From Pseudisothecium myosuroides (taxonomy: Eukaryota; Streptophyta; Bryopsida; Hypnales; Lembophyllaceae): a stretch of DNA of 64,000 nucleotides. Below, piece by piece: positions 24,481 through 36,600 of the stretch. A program made the position numbers and the translations under genes. Every line of letters begins with the position of its first letter. The stretch's first letter is position 1. The stretch is taken from NCBI GenBank assembly GCA_951799445.1, contig OX637288.1, forward strand, positions 49,903,104-49,967,103, in the 5' to 3' direction. The notes beneath the pieces are model-generated. The model was not told the origin of the DNA and did not search any database. It was given only the letters and a program-made list of their open reading frames with translations.

Positions 24481-26631
24481 GATGCGTTTAGATTATTTGA
24501 AACTCTATAAACTATGTAAAATTAGGCAAACAAGGGCGTAGGAATGTTTAACAAAGACACCATTCCAAGCAGCCGATAGGTATCAAAATCAAGGTGATAA
24601 AGTGTACAGTATCTTTGTCATAATGTCTTCCTAAAGATTGTCTCTCCTAGATTACACAATTGATTTACCATGTGTTTATTGTGCTAATGTAATGAATCAA
24701 GTCCAAATTTGGTTGCATTTGAAGTTTGTAGAACTTTTGCTAAAATAATTGTAACTTTTATGTCATATGTTGCTCACAGATTGTGCTCAAGTTGCACCAC
24801 ATCTAGTGCTCCATTTTGCACATTATTATTCCATATATAAGCTTGAATTCGATAAAGGATATTATTATAAATTGGCATACATTATCTTTGTCAATCCACT
24901 CTTCTTCATTCATACACAGCTCTTGGAGAACAATAATGTCTACTATTTCTATTAATTTTTTGGTACGTAACATGATACTCATTTCACTATAAGAAACTTG
25001 TGTTTTAGATGATTGATATTAGGTGACATCCAATGCAACAACCCATGTTTTTATGTCAATGATAATGTCCACTATAACATCTTGATTCTCAACTTCATCT
25101 TAAATGAATTGAGAGGATCCTTGATCTTCATGTGATAAAAGACTATGTGAAGTTCAATTCCTCCCTAGAATACAATATTAACCTTTAATGACCCAAAGGA
25201 GGTGCACTTTCAAAATGGGCCAAAATTGCCAAGAACTTGAGAAATATGTTTGCTCATTTTTTCTTGAGATTGGATAGAATGTAATTGTAGGATTTGGAAT
25301 TTCATATTGAGAGTAAGTACTTCAAAAAAAAATTTGATTGCATAGTTTAGTAGATCTATTTAAGTTTGAAGTTTTATTTGGGTCAATGGAAATATAATGC
25401 ATTGCACTTTGAAGGAGCATATCTTAGTGAGAATATTTCAAAATGATGACCTTTTTAGACTTAGTGAAAGACAAGAGGCTTGAGAATGCTCATATAAAAC
25501 TTTACAACATTCCAAGCTTTTTTCAATGCATGGTGAAGCTTGCAAAGCACGGTGGTCACTGAATTGGAAGTGATGTTTGTGTGAGAAACAAGAACGGGAT
25601 ACTTGTCTTCTCCTTGAGTTCCTTGGATTTGCCCTTTTCAAGGTAGGCAAAAATCACATTGGTTGGCTAACTTTTTAGTCCATGCACAAACCGAACGCCA
25701 AAGTATAAGTTGTAAACTACAACGCACCACTCAACTTAAAAAAATTCCACAAGGTACAGTTTAACTTGGAATTTGATGAAACTACCGCCATTGGATTTAT
25801 AACTGAACGGAGTCTACTAATTGGAAATAATTTTTATTTAAAAAAAATTGAGAACGGGCAGCTCAAAAAAGAGGGGTAGCGACCAGAAAACGGTCTTTTG
25901 GTCATTAGGGGTTAGTAAGTCTCCTCCACCGAGTGTGAATACGGTATGAGTTTTTTGTTTTCGTCACACCAAGTTGCCTCACGCTTTTCGGCCGGCATTT
26001 GTGTTTTTTCTCCTACTCAATTTTCTTTGTTGCTCCTACTTTCGTCATCACCTACTGCGTGTTGTGATCGCCTCTCTACCCTGCATTTCCACAACGCAAA
26101 TTGCAGGTCATTTGTGAGCTCAATTGATGTAGACTCATTGGAAGCGCATCCACAAATACTTTGAATAGACTCAAAAAACTTGAAACCCAAAATAAATCCC
26201 TTCAAAAGCTAGCTAGCTGAAAGACAAAAAAAACCCAAAGGACTTGATAAATCAAGCAAAATTGTGTCTATAGCAGGACAAATTGATGCTATTACTTGTT
26301 GTCATTAGAGGAATACCAAACCCTAAACCCTAAACCCGTGAGAAGATAGGTATATAGATAGAGGGCCAATACTGTATGCCCGTTGCATAGTGGATCATGC
26401 TCTTACAAGAGCATACCTCTGTTTATTGGGATTTAATTTTTGTTTCAATTCAGTATAATCATGATAAACGGGTCATACTGGTACACTCATTTGTGGAACT
26501 CTATCCATCACTCAACAGGCAAGTTCGCATCCTAAGATTTTGTACGTACCACATTCATTTTATGTACATTCCTTATCGATGATCAAAAGTGCAGTTGAAT
26601 TCAAAAGTTGAATGAAATCCTTGATTGGAGT
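24481..26631. other. Intergenic DNA without a recognised gene
   Basis: Only short frames. A slightly GC-richer patch at 25,920-26,165 has an open frame with a signal-peptide-like leucine run and a possible donor (CAG/GTCATT), but nothing downstream continues it. A decayed TTAA-element right end may lie at 25,901-25,915. Telomere-like units are listed separately. Confidence 0.45.
26318..26337. repeat. Short interstitial plant telomere-type repeat
   Basis: Just under three CCCTAAA units of the Arabidopsis-type telomere repeat. This is too short to be a telomere relic, and it could be a telo-box cluster of a vanished promoter. Confidence 0.5.
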
Positions 26632-27310
26632 TTAACCCCTAAAGGACTGGGGTCATTTTTTTGCCAAAACGCAGTGAAAACTGCCATTTCAGCTGCGTTT
26701 GTTGAGGAAATCCAAAAAATTAATTTTTTGAGAATCTGGCCGTAGGATCTTCTACCTTACTTGTCTAAGATGAAGTGGTAAAAATTTCATGAAGTTTGAC
26801 CTTACGGATTGAGAGATAAGGTAGCAACACCCATAACCGTCAAAATAAGCAATTCAGCATAATTGGAGACACCTTTTTGTAGAAATGATATTTTTTTAGT
26901 ATTAGCAACTAAAAATCATGAATTTTCAAAAAAAAAATAGAATTTTTGGATAAGGCATCTATTTTCTATGAATTTTCAAAGTACAACTCCCTAGGGCACC
27001 CTAAACCACAGTCTACTAAATCTGCCTTGATTTTAGCACCAAAATCTTAAAAAATCAGAGCCCACCAACCACAATTAAGCATTGGACACGGTTTCAAGGT
27101 ACATTTGAAGACACTTTAAGGGAACTCTACTATCAATTATGGGTACACTAACGGTTATGGGTGTTGCTACCTAATGAGCATTCAAAGTTGGGAAAAAAGT
27201 TTTTTTCCTTCATGCCCGAAAGTTATCCTTATCTTTGACCATTGTTAGAGGAAAAAATTTCTCTACACAAAGTTGAGCTTTAATTCCTAGAAGTAGTAGA
27301 GCAAGTTAGA
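26632..27310. mobile_element. TTAA-flanked element, left part, interrupted
   Basis: TTAA plus CCCCTAAAGGACTGGGG, followed by the family blocks GTGAAAACTGCCATTT and GTAGGATCTTCTACC. It is split by the MITE at 26,817-27,174 and then continues (CTACACAAAGTTGAGCTTTAA) to about 27,300. No right end was found. The broken piggyBac transposase gene lies 1 kb further on. Confidence 0.65.
26817..27174. mobile_element. Harbinger/Tourist-like MITE inside the TTAA element
   Basis: Perfect 21-bp terminal inverted repeats start GGTAGCAACACCCATAACCG. TAA stands on both sides (26,817-26,819 and 27,172-27,174), which fits the TWA target duplication of PIF/Harbinger elements. Removing it restores the family sequence. 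A diverged inverted relative lies at about 40,990-41,215. Confidence 0.75.
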
Positions 27311-27574
27311 TACGTGTGGGAAAAATTTCAAATCAATTGGAGACATGGAACATATTGGAAAAAAAATTCCAATGCCCAAGGCTATTGAAATTTGCTTATG
27401 CACTAGGCAAAATTCAAAGCATAATTTATATTCCAAAAATAGAATTCTACAAATCCAAACGGTCAAAAGGTATATATTATGTTCTTACACCACTAAATAA
27501 AAACCAAAAAATAGGAAAAATTTATTTACACCCGAAAAACACACACATAAGTAAAGCCTAGTTTTACAACAGGG

Positions 27575-27950
27575 GTTGCTGTCAAAAATGGGAAGAGCCC
27601 TGGAGAATTCGGGTCGCTCCCGGCTTCCATCTCCCTACCCCCCTTTCCTTGGGGATGGCCAAGCCCTGGCAGACCAGCGGCCCCTGTCATTTCAGGGCAA
27701 CAGGCGGCTGGCAGGGGTGCCAGGCGGTGGCTCGTGGCTTGCGCCGCTTTGCCGCCCGGCAGGCCACCCTCCCTTCCGTTCTTCCGACCTCCCAGATCAT
27801 TCCCTTGCACGTTCCCCGTGCTGCTCCCAAGCCCTCCGGACGTTCCCGAGTGGACCCCTCGTGTTCCCGAATGTTCCCCAGCGTTTGTGTCCTCCACCTT
27901 GTGAGTGTTCCTCCAGACTTCAGCAAAGCTTCCTTCTGGCTTGTCACTCA
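27575..27950. other. Isolated GC-rich island
   Basis: About 375 bp rich in C and G between very AT-rich flanks, with sharp edges. It is open in several frames on both strands, as expected for GC-rich DNA. The minus-strand frame is Gly/Ala/Pro-rich with no domain. CGTTCCC- and TGTTCCC-type blocks repeat at 27,800-27,880. It has no start, splice or codon evidence for a gene, and it could be a fragment of a GC-rich retroelement. Confidence 0.4.
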
Positions 27951-28236
27951 TACAAGTATGGAATTTTGGGGTTACTGTTATTAAAAGAGTGCAAAGGAGA
28001 AACCCAGTGATGAGTATAGTGTCAACGAAATGAAGGAACAATACAACTACTTCCGTATATAAGTAGTTTTTACCATTTATTTTATACGTCAAAAATGAGA
28101 GGCTAGTCAAAATCTTTTTGAAGTGCTTCACATAAAAAAAAGACCCGTATACATAGATCTTTCATAAGAAATAACATAAAAAGATGTTATGACATGCATG
28201 GTAGGAGATCCACTCACATTCATGTATGCTGCGTCG

Positions 28237-30085
28237 CTATAATTTTTCGTGGTATCTTTGAAAGCAGCCAGAACGCCAACACGTAAACTTATTGCCGCAT
28301 GACGGACAATAAGTTTTAGGACGCTTCACAGGTCGGCTGCCATCATTACAAACAACACATGCACCCCTAGTGGAAGAAGTCACCAGATAACAAACTTTTT
28401 GGCCACGCACTAGATCTGGCAAACGTGTTCTTGGATTCCAGTTCTGTATTAGTGCCTGACACAACCGAGTTTGGAATTGCAGATGTGTCATTGGTGGACG
28501 TGGAGGGCGTGTTTTCTTCCACTTATCCATGTATATAATGTACATATTTACGATTGTCGTATCGATGAGGAAAAAAAACACCTGGTGCCACCACTTGTGG
28601 GACTGGGTCTGGCACGTGTAGGAGACTTGAAGCTGATTTGCCACATCGACACCTCGCACGTGCGTCGTATACTCAAGATGAATAGGCGACGTTTGAATAT
28701 CTTCACATGTTGCACCATCCCGACAGGGCACTTAGGCCACTGGAAACTGGCATGGGAATTGTAGTGGCACCATGTGAGTTGAAAGAATTGATACTGGCCT
28801 CCTCTCCTTCCAAACAATCGCACTCATCGACCGCGACTCATGCATCCGCCATTCAAGACTGCCCTGTGTGCTTTTAGCAAATTCCTTTGTGTTTTTCACG
28901 ATCAATGGCAAACCAACTCTGTTTGCCCGCACTGTCCCTGTCGCATAGATCAACTTCTCCAATAATTCCTTGAAAAGAGGTACGCTGCTGAAGAAATTAT
29001 CCATAGCTATCACATGGCCCCGCCCTGCACTGGATGCCAACAAACGCATAACAACCTTGTGTGCTAGTCTCGGTTGTCCACGTGGGGCAAATGCCTCATT
29101 CACTACCGTTGGATCTTTGCCGCAATAGACCTCAAAGTTCGATACAAATTTAGAGACTGAATCAGCAAGACACCAAACTTTTATGCCCCACTTCTGCGGC
29201 TTCTGCGGCATGTACTGTCTTGTGAGACAGTAAGTGCCTTTATACCTAATCATCATCTCATCAACGGTACCAAACTTTCTAAGGTTCCAAACTCGCTGAC
29301 AAATGTCTCTAATGTCATTGATCAACCACCTTAGCTGCCCCATCTTATCATATCCAGGGAGAGCCTCATCTTGCACGTATTTCGCCGGATTTGTCAGATG
29401 CAGACATCTAGTTAGTGACATGAAGCGAGCTCGAGATAAGAGGCCAGAAATAGTCGGACAATGGAATATGGACCCCGGTTTCTGCCAATATGATGTGATA
29501 TTAGGCTGTTGTTTCATCCCCATATATAGAATTATTGCTATGAATACTTGCAACTCCTTGACGGTGCAAGGGTACCAAGATGGATCACCTTCCATTTTTC
29601 CATTTCTATCAAGAGCAATTGCACACCGATTAGTCTCCGTTACAATGTTCAGTAGGACATTGTAGGACCAAAAGACATTAAATAGGTTCATAAACGTCGG
29701 AAAATATCGCCAATGAACGTCTGAAGAAGGTGCACCAATAAAATCTACCGGTTTCGGCTCATATGTCAAGAAATCTTTGCTCCATGACTGCTCCCGATAA
29801 ATATACTTGATACTAGAAGGGTCAGCTATGTCCCTTTGTCCTCCTCATTCTCTTCGTCACTGACATGCAGCTCTGGTAACTCGACATCACTACTGGTAAC
29901 TCGACATCACTACTGTTGTCGTACTGCAAAGTGACCTCCGCTTGCCGTGGTCTTCGCCTACTCGGGCCACGACCAATGTCGCGATCAGCTTGAAGAAAGT
30001 CATCATAGAAGTCCATGGAATCCACATCAGCCCAACCACCATCTGTTTGGCCATATGATGGGGCCCCACGGTTGGGAGAAAGCAA
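28237..30085 (-). pseudogene. piggyBac-type transposase, disrupted
   Basis: The main frame (29,820-28,237) shows the DDE_Tnp_1_7 order. An N-terminal block ends YWQKPGSIF. The catalytic aspartates lie in TVDEMMIRYKG, IAMDNFFSS and RGVDVANQL. A C-terminal cysteine-rich zinc-binding tail contains CVVC, CPSC and C-x5-C. One in-frame TAA (28,732-28,734) splits the core. Upstream, an acidic N-terminal frame (30,085-29,822) is out of frame with the core, and a 20-bp direct duplication at about 29,872-29,915 contributes to that shift. Apart from this damage the length fits a full transposase. It would cut and paste at TTAA. Its own terminal repeats were not found. The preserved triad with few lesions suggests recent death. 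Confidence 0.9.
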
Positions 30086-30089
30086 CTAG

Positions 30090-32197
30090 TAGAAAATTGT
30101 TAGACGGTGAAAGTGCATGACATTGAAAAAAGAAAATACACTAGTACAATGGAAGCTCGTGAGTATGAAAGCCTCTAGAAACATAGACTGACCATGGGAA
30201 CTCAATCTTCTAATTCCTTGCCTGCCAAATGCTACAAAAAGCTAGTGCACCAAAGACCGCGACATTTGGATAGTATGACCCTTGAATCACGCAACCATGA
30301 AAATTGATTTTGAGTTCCACGGCCTATTACTCAATTTGCTACCATTTTGCAAGAAGATCTGCATGACGAATGTCATATATATTTTATAGACATGAAATTC
30401 AATGTTTTCTTTATAGCACCAGGAATTCAGATTATTCTTTGGAAAGTTGATTAGTAGTGGCATGTTTGAATAAAATGTGAATGAAAATCACATCAAACAA
30501 AAAATTATTTCAAATAATCTCAAAACTTTACCACGTGCATATATTGCAATCACTAACAGGATGGTCTGAACTCCATTTCCATGTCATTCTCTAATTAGAA
30601 TATATTAGCCATTGACATTACATCAAAGGTTCAATTGTGATGAAATATTGGAATTCAGGGTTTCCTTCAAAATTGGAAGTGGAATAAAAACTAGAGTACA
30701 TGACCTTCATTTTTTTGGTTGGGCAGAAATCCGAGAGTTCTAGTTATTGTGGATAAATTTCAGATTTAGACGAAGGAGAGGCACCAAGAAAATACACAGC
30801 ATTACTCTACAACAACATATTCTACCATCCGTTATTTTCGATTTCTTCTCATGTACGTGGGAGACTAGAAACTCAATTGGATATACTTCATAATGCACCA
30901 TGAAATGTCAACAAAAAACCACGCGGATCAAAAAAAGTTTTCCTATAATACATGGCATATGGGCTACAACGACATTTCTTTCCTAACTTCCAGTTTCTAA
31001 ACAAAAAAAGATGACAATGTTAGTTTGTTTTGGAAATTAATGGTAAAATATTCATGATAGGGAGAAAAGTTTTTCGTCCTATACAGACATTTACGGACAT
31101 GTGATATGTGCGAATGTGATATAATTTATCCTACAAGTGTTCGTGAGACTAGAAGTGGAGCCCCCTCTTACATAAATTCGATGCTTTCGCTCTTCATGAA
31201 TTTTAAAAAGCGACTGCAAAGGAGACCTATGTGTACGTATTTCAGGATTTGTAAATTAAAATAATAAGGATGAACATGTTGCACAGGTGCTTTGAAGGCG
31301 AGCATTCACCTACAATTTTGACGAGAATCATGTAACACAAGCTCCTGCAGAGCATTCCTCGGAGGCATTGACACAGACATTGATATCTTGCTTGATATTT
31401 GGATGCACTGGAGACAACTAGCACTGCAACTCTACTATGACTGCATACTATATGTCTATGTAATATTCTATACACTGAGAATAGACTATGAAAATGAGAA
31501 AAAAGTGTTCAGAACAATGAACTGTGCACGACAAACAACAAGAAAAGTACTCCCCCACATGCAATTATTCCAATCCGACACTTGCCTGCCAAATAACGGA
31601 CCCTACTACAGAAAATTGTACAGCGAAAGCAAAAGCCTAAATTGCATAATTCTCGCTACAAAATGAAGCAATGGCAATGTTTTTCCACAAATGACACTGG
31701 AGAGACTTGATCCAGCACTACCTAACCTACAGCTACAGGAGACTCTCAACTTGTTCTTTGACGTAGACGTATAATATTGCCCACACGTCTTATTTCATGT
31801 ATACGTACACAACGCAATGTTCTCAACAGCGAACGTACTTTCTCTGTGCATAACTCAGTGTAGATCACAGTTGAGCTTCAGCAGTAGATTTCACTAGGGT
31901 TTTCAGGTCCTTAATCAAATCTAATCACTAATCAAAACTCACCCCTGTTGTGATAAGTATGAACAAGATACTGAGAGCACTGAATTCTTCACTGGCGGAC
32001 CATTGGCGGTCAGAAAGTGGCGATCCACGTTAAAACCCTAAACCACGCAGAACAAATGGATTAATTCCCAATGAGTGTACTTTCCTAGACGTCTATTCTA
32101 AACGTATTCTGAATTGCTGCAAAACAGTACTTACTAAGCCCTGGGCATTTCCAAATCGCAGCAGAGATCTCGTCCCCATTCTGCAGACAAAGAAGGT
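30090..32197. other. Intergenic DNA without a recognised gene
   Basis: The flank of the piggyBac unit and the 3' flank of mL43. I searched for a TTAA/CCCC-type right end of the transposase element and found none. The open frames at 31,242-31,666 are unsupported. Confidence 0.5.
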
Positions 32198-32713
32198 TCA
32201 AACTTTCATCTCCGGAGTCCAAGAGCCCTGAATGCTAGGGTTAAACGTCACATGTCGCGTTTTGAGCTTCACCACTTTCCTGCCTGTGGAGTTCCGTAAT
32301 CTCATAACTTGAGTCATAATATCTTCAGCATTCTGGTTCTTCACATCCACCACCCTCTCATTCTTATTCACTGGCATTCATCCACCACAGAATCACCCTT
32401 AGGTGATCGTCTTCGGACGGTGATCCAAGAGATCTACAAACATCCTGAGCAAGAAAATAAAGGCTGGAAGTGAAATGGAAACAGAAGGAGGACAGAAATG
32501 GGAGAGGAGAAAGAAGGAAGGCGTACAGTACAGGCCGCGCAGATGGGGATGGTGACCGCGAACCAGGTGAGTCGAGACCTCGAATTGGGGGTTCTGCTTC
32601 TGGAAGGAGGGGAAGAGGCGAGCAACGAAGTCGCGGGTGCCAGCACTGCTGCCGGAGTGGTCACAGAAGCAGACGATGAGCTTCTGCAGCTGCCAAACGC
32701 CACGAACCGCCAT
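32198..32713 (-). CDS. mL43: Mitochondrial large ribosomal subunit protein mL43 (L51/S25/CI-B8 domain)
   Basis: Two exons, 32713-32527 and 32370-32198, are joined in phase (GT-AG) to give 119 residues, the same length I recall for the Arabidopsis protein. The start MAVRGVWQLQKL and the blocks RGHHPHLRG, NKNERVVDVKN, MRLRNSTGRKVVKL and TRHVTFNPSIQGSW are typical of plant mL43. The thioredoxin-like L51/S25/CI-B8 fold also occurs in complex I subunit B8, but the plant mL43 ending fits best. The protein acts in the mitochondrial ribosome. No separate presequence is visible, as expected for this family. The start is set by the conserved MAxRGVWQL. A telo-box lies 70 bp upstream and CASP starts divergently 0.9 kb away. 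Confidence 0.95.
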
Positions 32714-33639
32714 GGTCAAGAAGCAGGGAGCACGGGAAACACGCAACGGAAGAGCAGCACTGGCGAGGAAGGAAAAGAAGACTAAACCCTAAACCCCCGC
32801 TGAGCCAGTTGATACCTAGGTGAAATCTCGGTCTCGGGTATCAATATTTGTGGATTGCTTTCATCTGTGCGCCTTTCAGTTTGGTTATCAATGAAGTTAA
32901 TTTTAAGTCTTCTAAAAGTGGTAGCTAGTACTTTACAGAAGTTCTACTGTACTAAGTTACTGTGGATCGTGGAGTCGCTGGCTAGCTGCCGTATTCAATC
33001 CAAGTTGATTAATAACGCAGGACACTAAATCCTCCATTCAAAGTGGGACCAGCAGGGTGAATTTTGTGTTTTCCGGGGTATGAAAGTAAAAAAAAGTCCC
33101 CTATTTTGAGCCGTGTCTAGGGAATGTTGTGGAAACCCCTACAGTAGCTAACTTCGGGTCTCTGATTGCAAATATCAAATTGATTGCAAAAAATTTCATA
33201 TGTGGCAAATAAAAGATTCCTGCGTTTTCCCAGGGGTAAATTTGGCCCGCAGGGCCCACTTCGAATGAAGGATTTACTTACAGTACTGTAGTGTCCTCCT
33301 TGATTACTTAACTTAGCAAGAAACGATGCGTGATGAGCTGGATTGGATTCTTCTCGGACTCCGAAGTGGACGAATGTTTGTCACACGGATGAATGAAAGT
33401 TCGCATTGTTTGGTTCTCCATTGTGTTCGAATGAGCTTCGACATTTGGTCTTGGTACGCTCGAGGAAAGATCGGAGCCCTGTGCAGCACTAGCTAGCGAT
33501 CGATCGAGACTGGGAATTCGGGGAGAATTTCGGTTGTTTATGTTACTACGGATTGCCAGAGTAGCATTTCCTTCCGATGAATTAGACCAACGGGGGCTAC
33601 CATTGTGTTTTTCTTCGGCAGTGGCGTGGTGTTGCGAAG
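32714..33639. promoter_or_regulatory. Shared intergenic region of mL43 and CASP with telo-box
   Basis: 926 bp between two divergent start codons. AAACCCTAA at 32,784-32,792 is the plant telo-box, common upstream of ribosomal and translation genes, and a second partial unit follows. GATCGATCGA lies at about 33,498-33,507. No TATA box stands out. Use of one promoter for both genes is inference. Confidence 0.6.
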
Positions 33640-36600
33640 ATGGAGGTGGATGGACTAGCTGGCAGCGATGGCGGGACGGCAGCAGGAAGGCAGCAGCAGG
33701 CTTTCAATTCATCTTCGCCTCTTGCGCAGGTTTTATCGTTCTGGAAAGGTACCAAATGGCGCTTCCCACTTCCATGGATCTGGATTTAGGGTTTTGTGCT
33801 GGGGTGCTTCGCAATCTTATCTTGAGAATTAATCGACTCTCTTAGTGCTTTTTGCCTTTGATTTTGTTTGGCGTTTAGGCTCGGGGGTTTGATTCTTAGG
33901 TCGCTACCCTGTAATTTATGCTGCATTGAAGTTTAGCTACAAGACGTTTGTAGTCACGATTTAGGTTTTTTTGAGTCTTTAGGATCTCCCGTTTGACCTA
34001 TTCTTCAGTTTATTCTTTTGACCTGTCCTCAATTTGGAATTTGTGGTTTGGGATTGAAGCCTCTAGTAGTGGATTTGCAGCTGAAGAATGTTCATCAGGT
34101 GTCTTTGTATATAATGATCAGGTGCCTTTTGCTTAGCTCTTTTAAATTTGGTGACATGGAAATTGGACGTGCCGCAAAGACTAGTTTAGGAGTTTAGGAT
34201 GGATTTTCTGAGGTTTTACTGATTTTTGCTTGGCAACCAGAGTTTGATCTGGAGAATTGGAGGACGCAGTTGGACAAACAAGCTTTGGAGATTGATAAAA
34301 ATCAAGAGAGCAGTCTTAAGAACCGTCGGAAGCTTGCTGAGACTACCCGGGGTGAGTGCATCTGTTCTTTTTGCGTTGTTTTTCTACCATCTTTTGTTAA
34401 GAATTCTGTGGGTGCTTGTATGTAGACATTCATGTAGTGATAAGCAGTGAAGAATCGCTACTTTTCTTGTTTTCCGAAGATTACTGTTTTGTTGATGGAA
34501 TGCAGACTATAAAAAGGCTTCTGTTGAGGAAAAGATCAAAGCAGCTCCAGCACTCTTAAAGGGGTATCAAGAGGAAGTGGACAACCTTACAAAGAGAGCA
34601 AAATTTGGAGAGAATGCGTTTCTTAACATTTATCAGAAGCTCTATGAGGCTGCCGATCCCGTTCATGCTCTCACTGCTGGTTCAGTAAGTTCGTTTACCT
34701 CTTTGAATGGTGAATCATTTGACGTTGCCTTCTGTCAACATGTGTTGTCTGCCACAGTATGGAAACTCCAAAATTGCAGAGAGACTCCATGGTAAAAAAT
34801 CTATACTGTTGTAATGCACTGCAGGGCCAGCATAGATTTTTTATCATGGAGTCTCTCTGCAATTTTTCTAGACGTGCTGTGATGTTGTTCTCTTTACATG
34901 TAAGGCTTCAATAATCGCAGTCATGTCCTCAAGAGATACTTTGATGCGAATTCAAAGTGATGTGCAGGAGTCAGCATCAAAAGTGGCTGAATTGGAATTG
35001 GAGAATCGGAAGATGAAGCAAGAATTGGAGGAGTTCCGCTCAGAGGCGGCTCATCTGAAGAATCAGCAAGCCACTTTGCGGCGTTTAGAAGAAAGAAATC
35101 GTTCTCTTGAACAGCAGGTCTGGTTTCATTCCCTAAGTTATTCTATGATAGCATGGAGACTCATTTCTTGTAGTGGATTGCATTTATAGGTTCTTTTTTC
35201 TGTTTGCTTCTTTTAATCTGTATATATGCAGAATCTAATCACAGGCTTGGATCTATTTTGATGTGCAGCATGAACCCTTCCTTCTATTAGTTGACTTTGA
35301 ACCAGGTGTCCAACTGTTTTAGCTACTGAGCCAAGTCACTTGAAGTATTTTAACAAGGTTTGCGAAATATGATGAGCAGATGGAAGAGAAAATTAAGGAA
35401 ATTGTTGAGATGAAACAACGCAGCTTGGCTGAGGAGAATCAGAAAAGTCTCGAAATATTAAGGGACAGGTGCGAAAGTGATAAGCAACTGGAATGACTTA
35501 CGAAAATCTCTCTGCCTATATCAACGTTTTGAGCATGTTGCATGAATATTTCTGGTGATTTCAGAAACTTCCTTACCACCTCTATTGAAAAGTATCGTTC
35601 CATCTTGGGGTTGCGCAGGGAGGACTTTTTGCAAGATCAGTTGCGAGCAGCTAAGGACAGTGTACAAAATATGCAAAGGCTTCATGAGTTTGGGCAGAGT
35701 CAGCTTTTTGATTTGCGTACTCAATCTGGTGTGATTCTCGTCCCCTTATTGAGCAGATATATCTTCCTTATTTATACCTACAATACAATTTCTTGTTTAG
35801 GAACTAAAAGAGTCTAAGCCAATATCCAATATCCAATTTGTGCAGAGGAGCTTAGTGCAAACAAGCAGTCAGAGTTGAACCTGTTGACAGATGAAGTGGA
35901 GCGAGCACAGGCCCGGCTTTTGAGTCTCGAAAGAGAAAAGGTCTGTACAATTTTACTGCGGAGTTGAAGAATACCCTTAATAGCAGTTGTTAATATCTGA
36001 AGCAATTGATCACCTCATCTCTTTCTCTGGTTCTTATAATTCTATTACTGAAGAGTAGGTTGCCGACTTTTTCGAATTTGGTATCTGAACCGAACTCGAG
36101 AGTTTCAGGCAACCGTGGGAGGTTTCTATTCTACGTACTGGATTTGATTTCTGACTCTATTGGACACAGGGCTGAGTACTTACCTCACCAAGCTCTAGAA
36201 TTGTTGTAGTCTGTCGTCATGCTTCCCTCATCTATCGTCGACACTTCCCTTTGAATAGTTTTGACTGTTATCTGGTTGTGATTGCAGGAGCAATTGCGGC
36301 AGCAATTACAGGCAGTGCACAATCAAGATACACAGTTGCAAGAGCGGTTAGTGTATTTCTCTGTGGCTGCTCGTCCAATAGCATTTTTTACTGACCTGAT
36401 ATCTCTGAAAGCATAGGACTTTGTAATTTTGGTGTTCTTCAGTCTAGATGTAATCTTTAGTCTTGATATTTACTCACTTTATTTTGCAAATATATACCTT
36501 TGAAGTCTTCAATTACAGTACTCGGTATTGTTGCATCCGCAACTGGAGGAGATGAACATTTTTATTGCAATTTATGCCAGCATACTATAGATTGCATTTC

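Noticed and set aside
27526..28131. 201-residue minus-strand frame and overlapping plus-strand frames
   Set aside because: Open in several frames because the island is GC-rich. No start, splice or family evidence.
32150..32197. Open stretch after mL43 resembling another exon
   Set aside because: It lies beyond a stop codon that ends the protein at its conserved C-terminus. It is 3' UTR.
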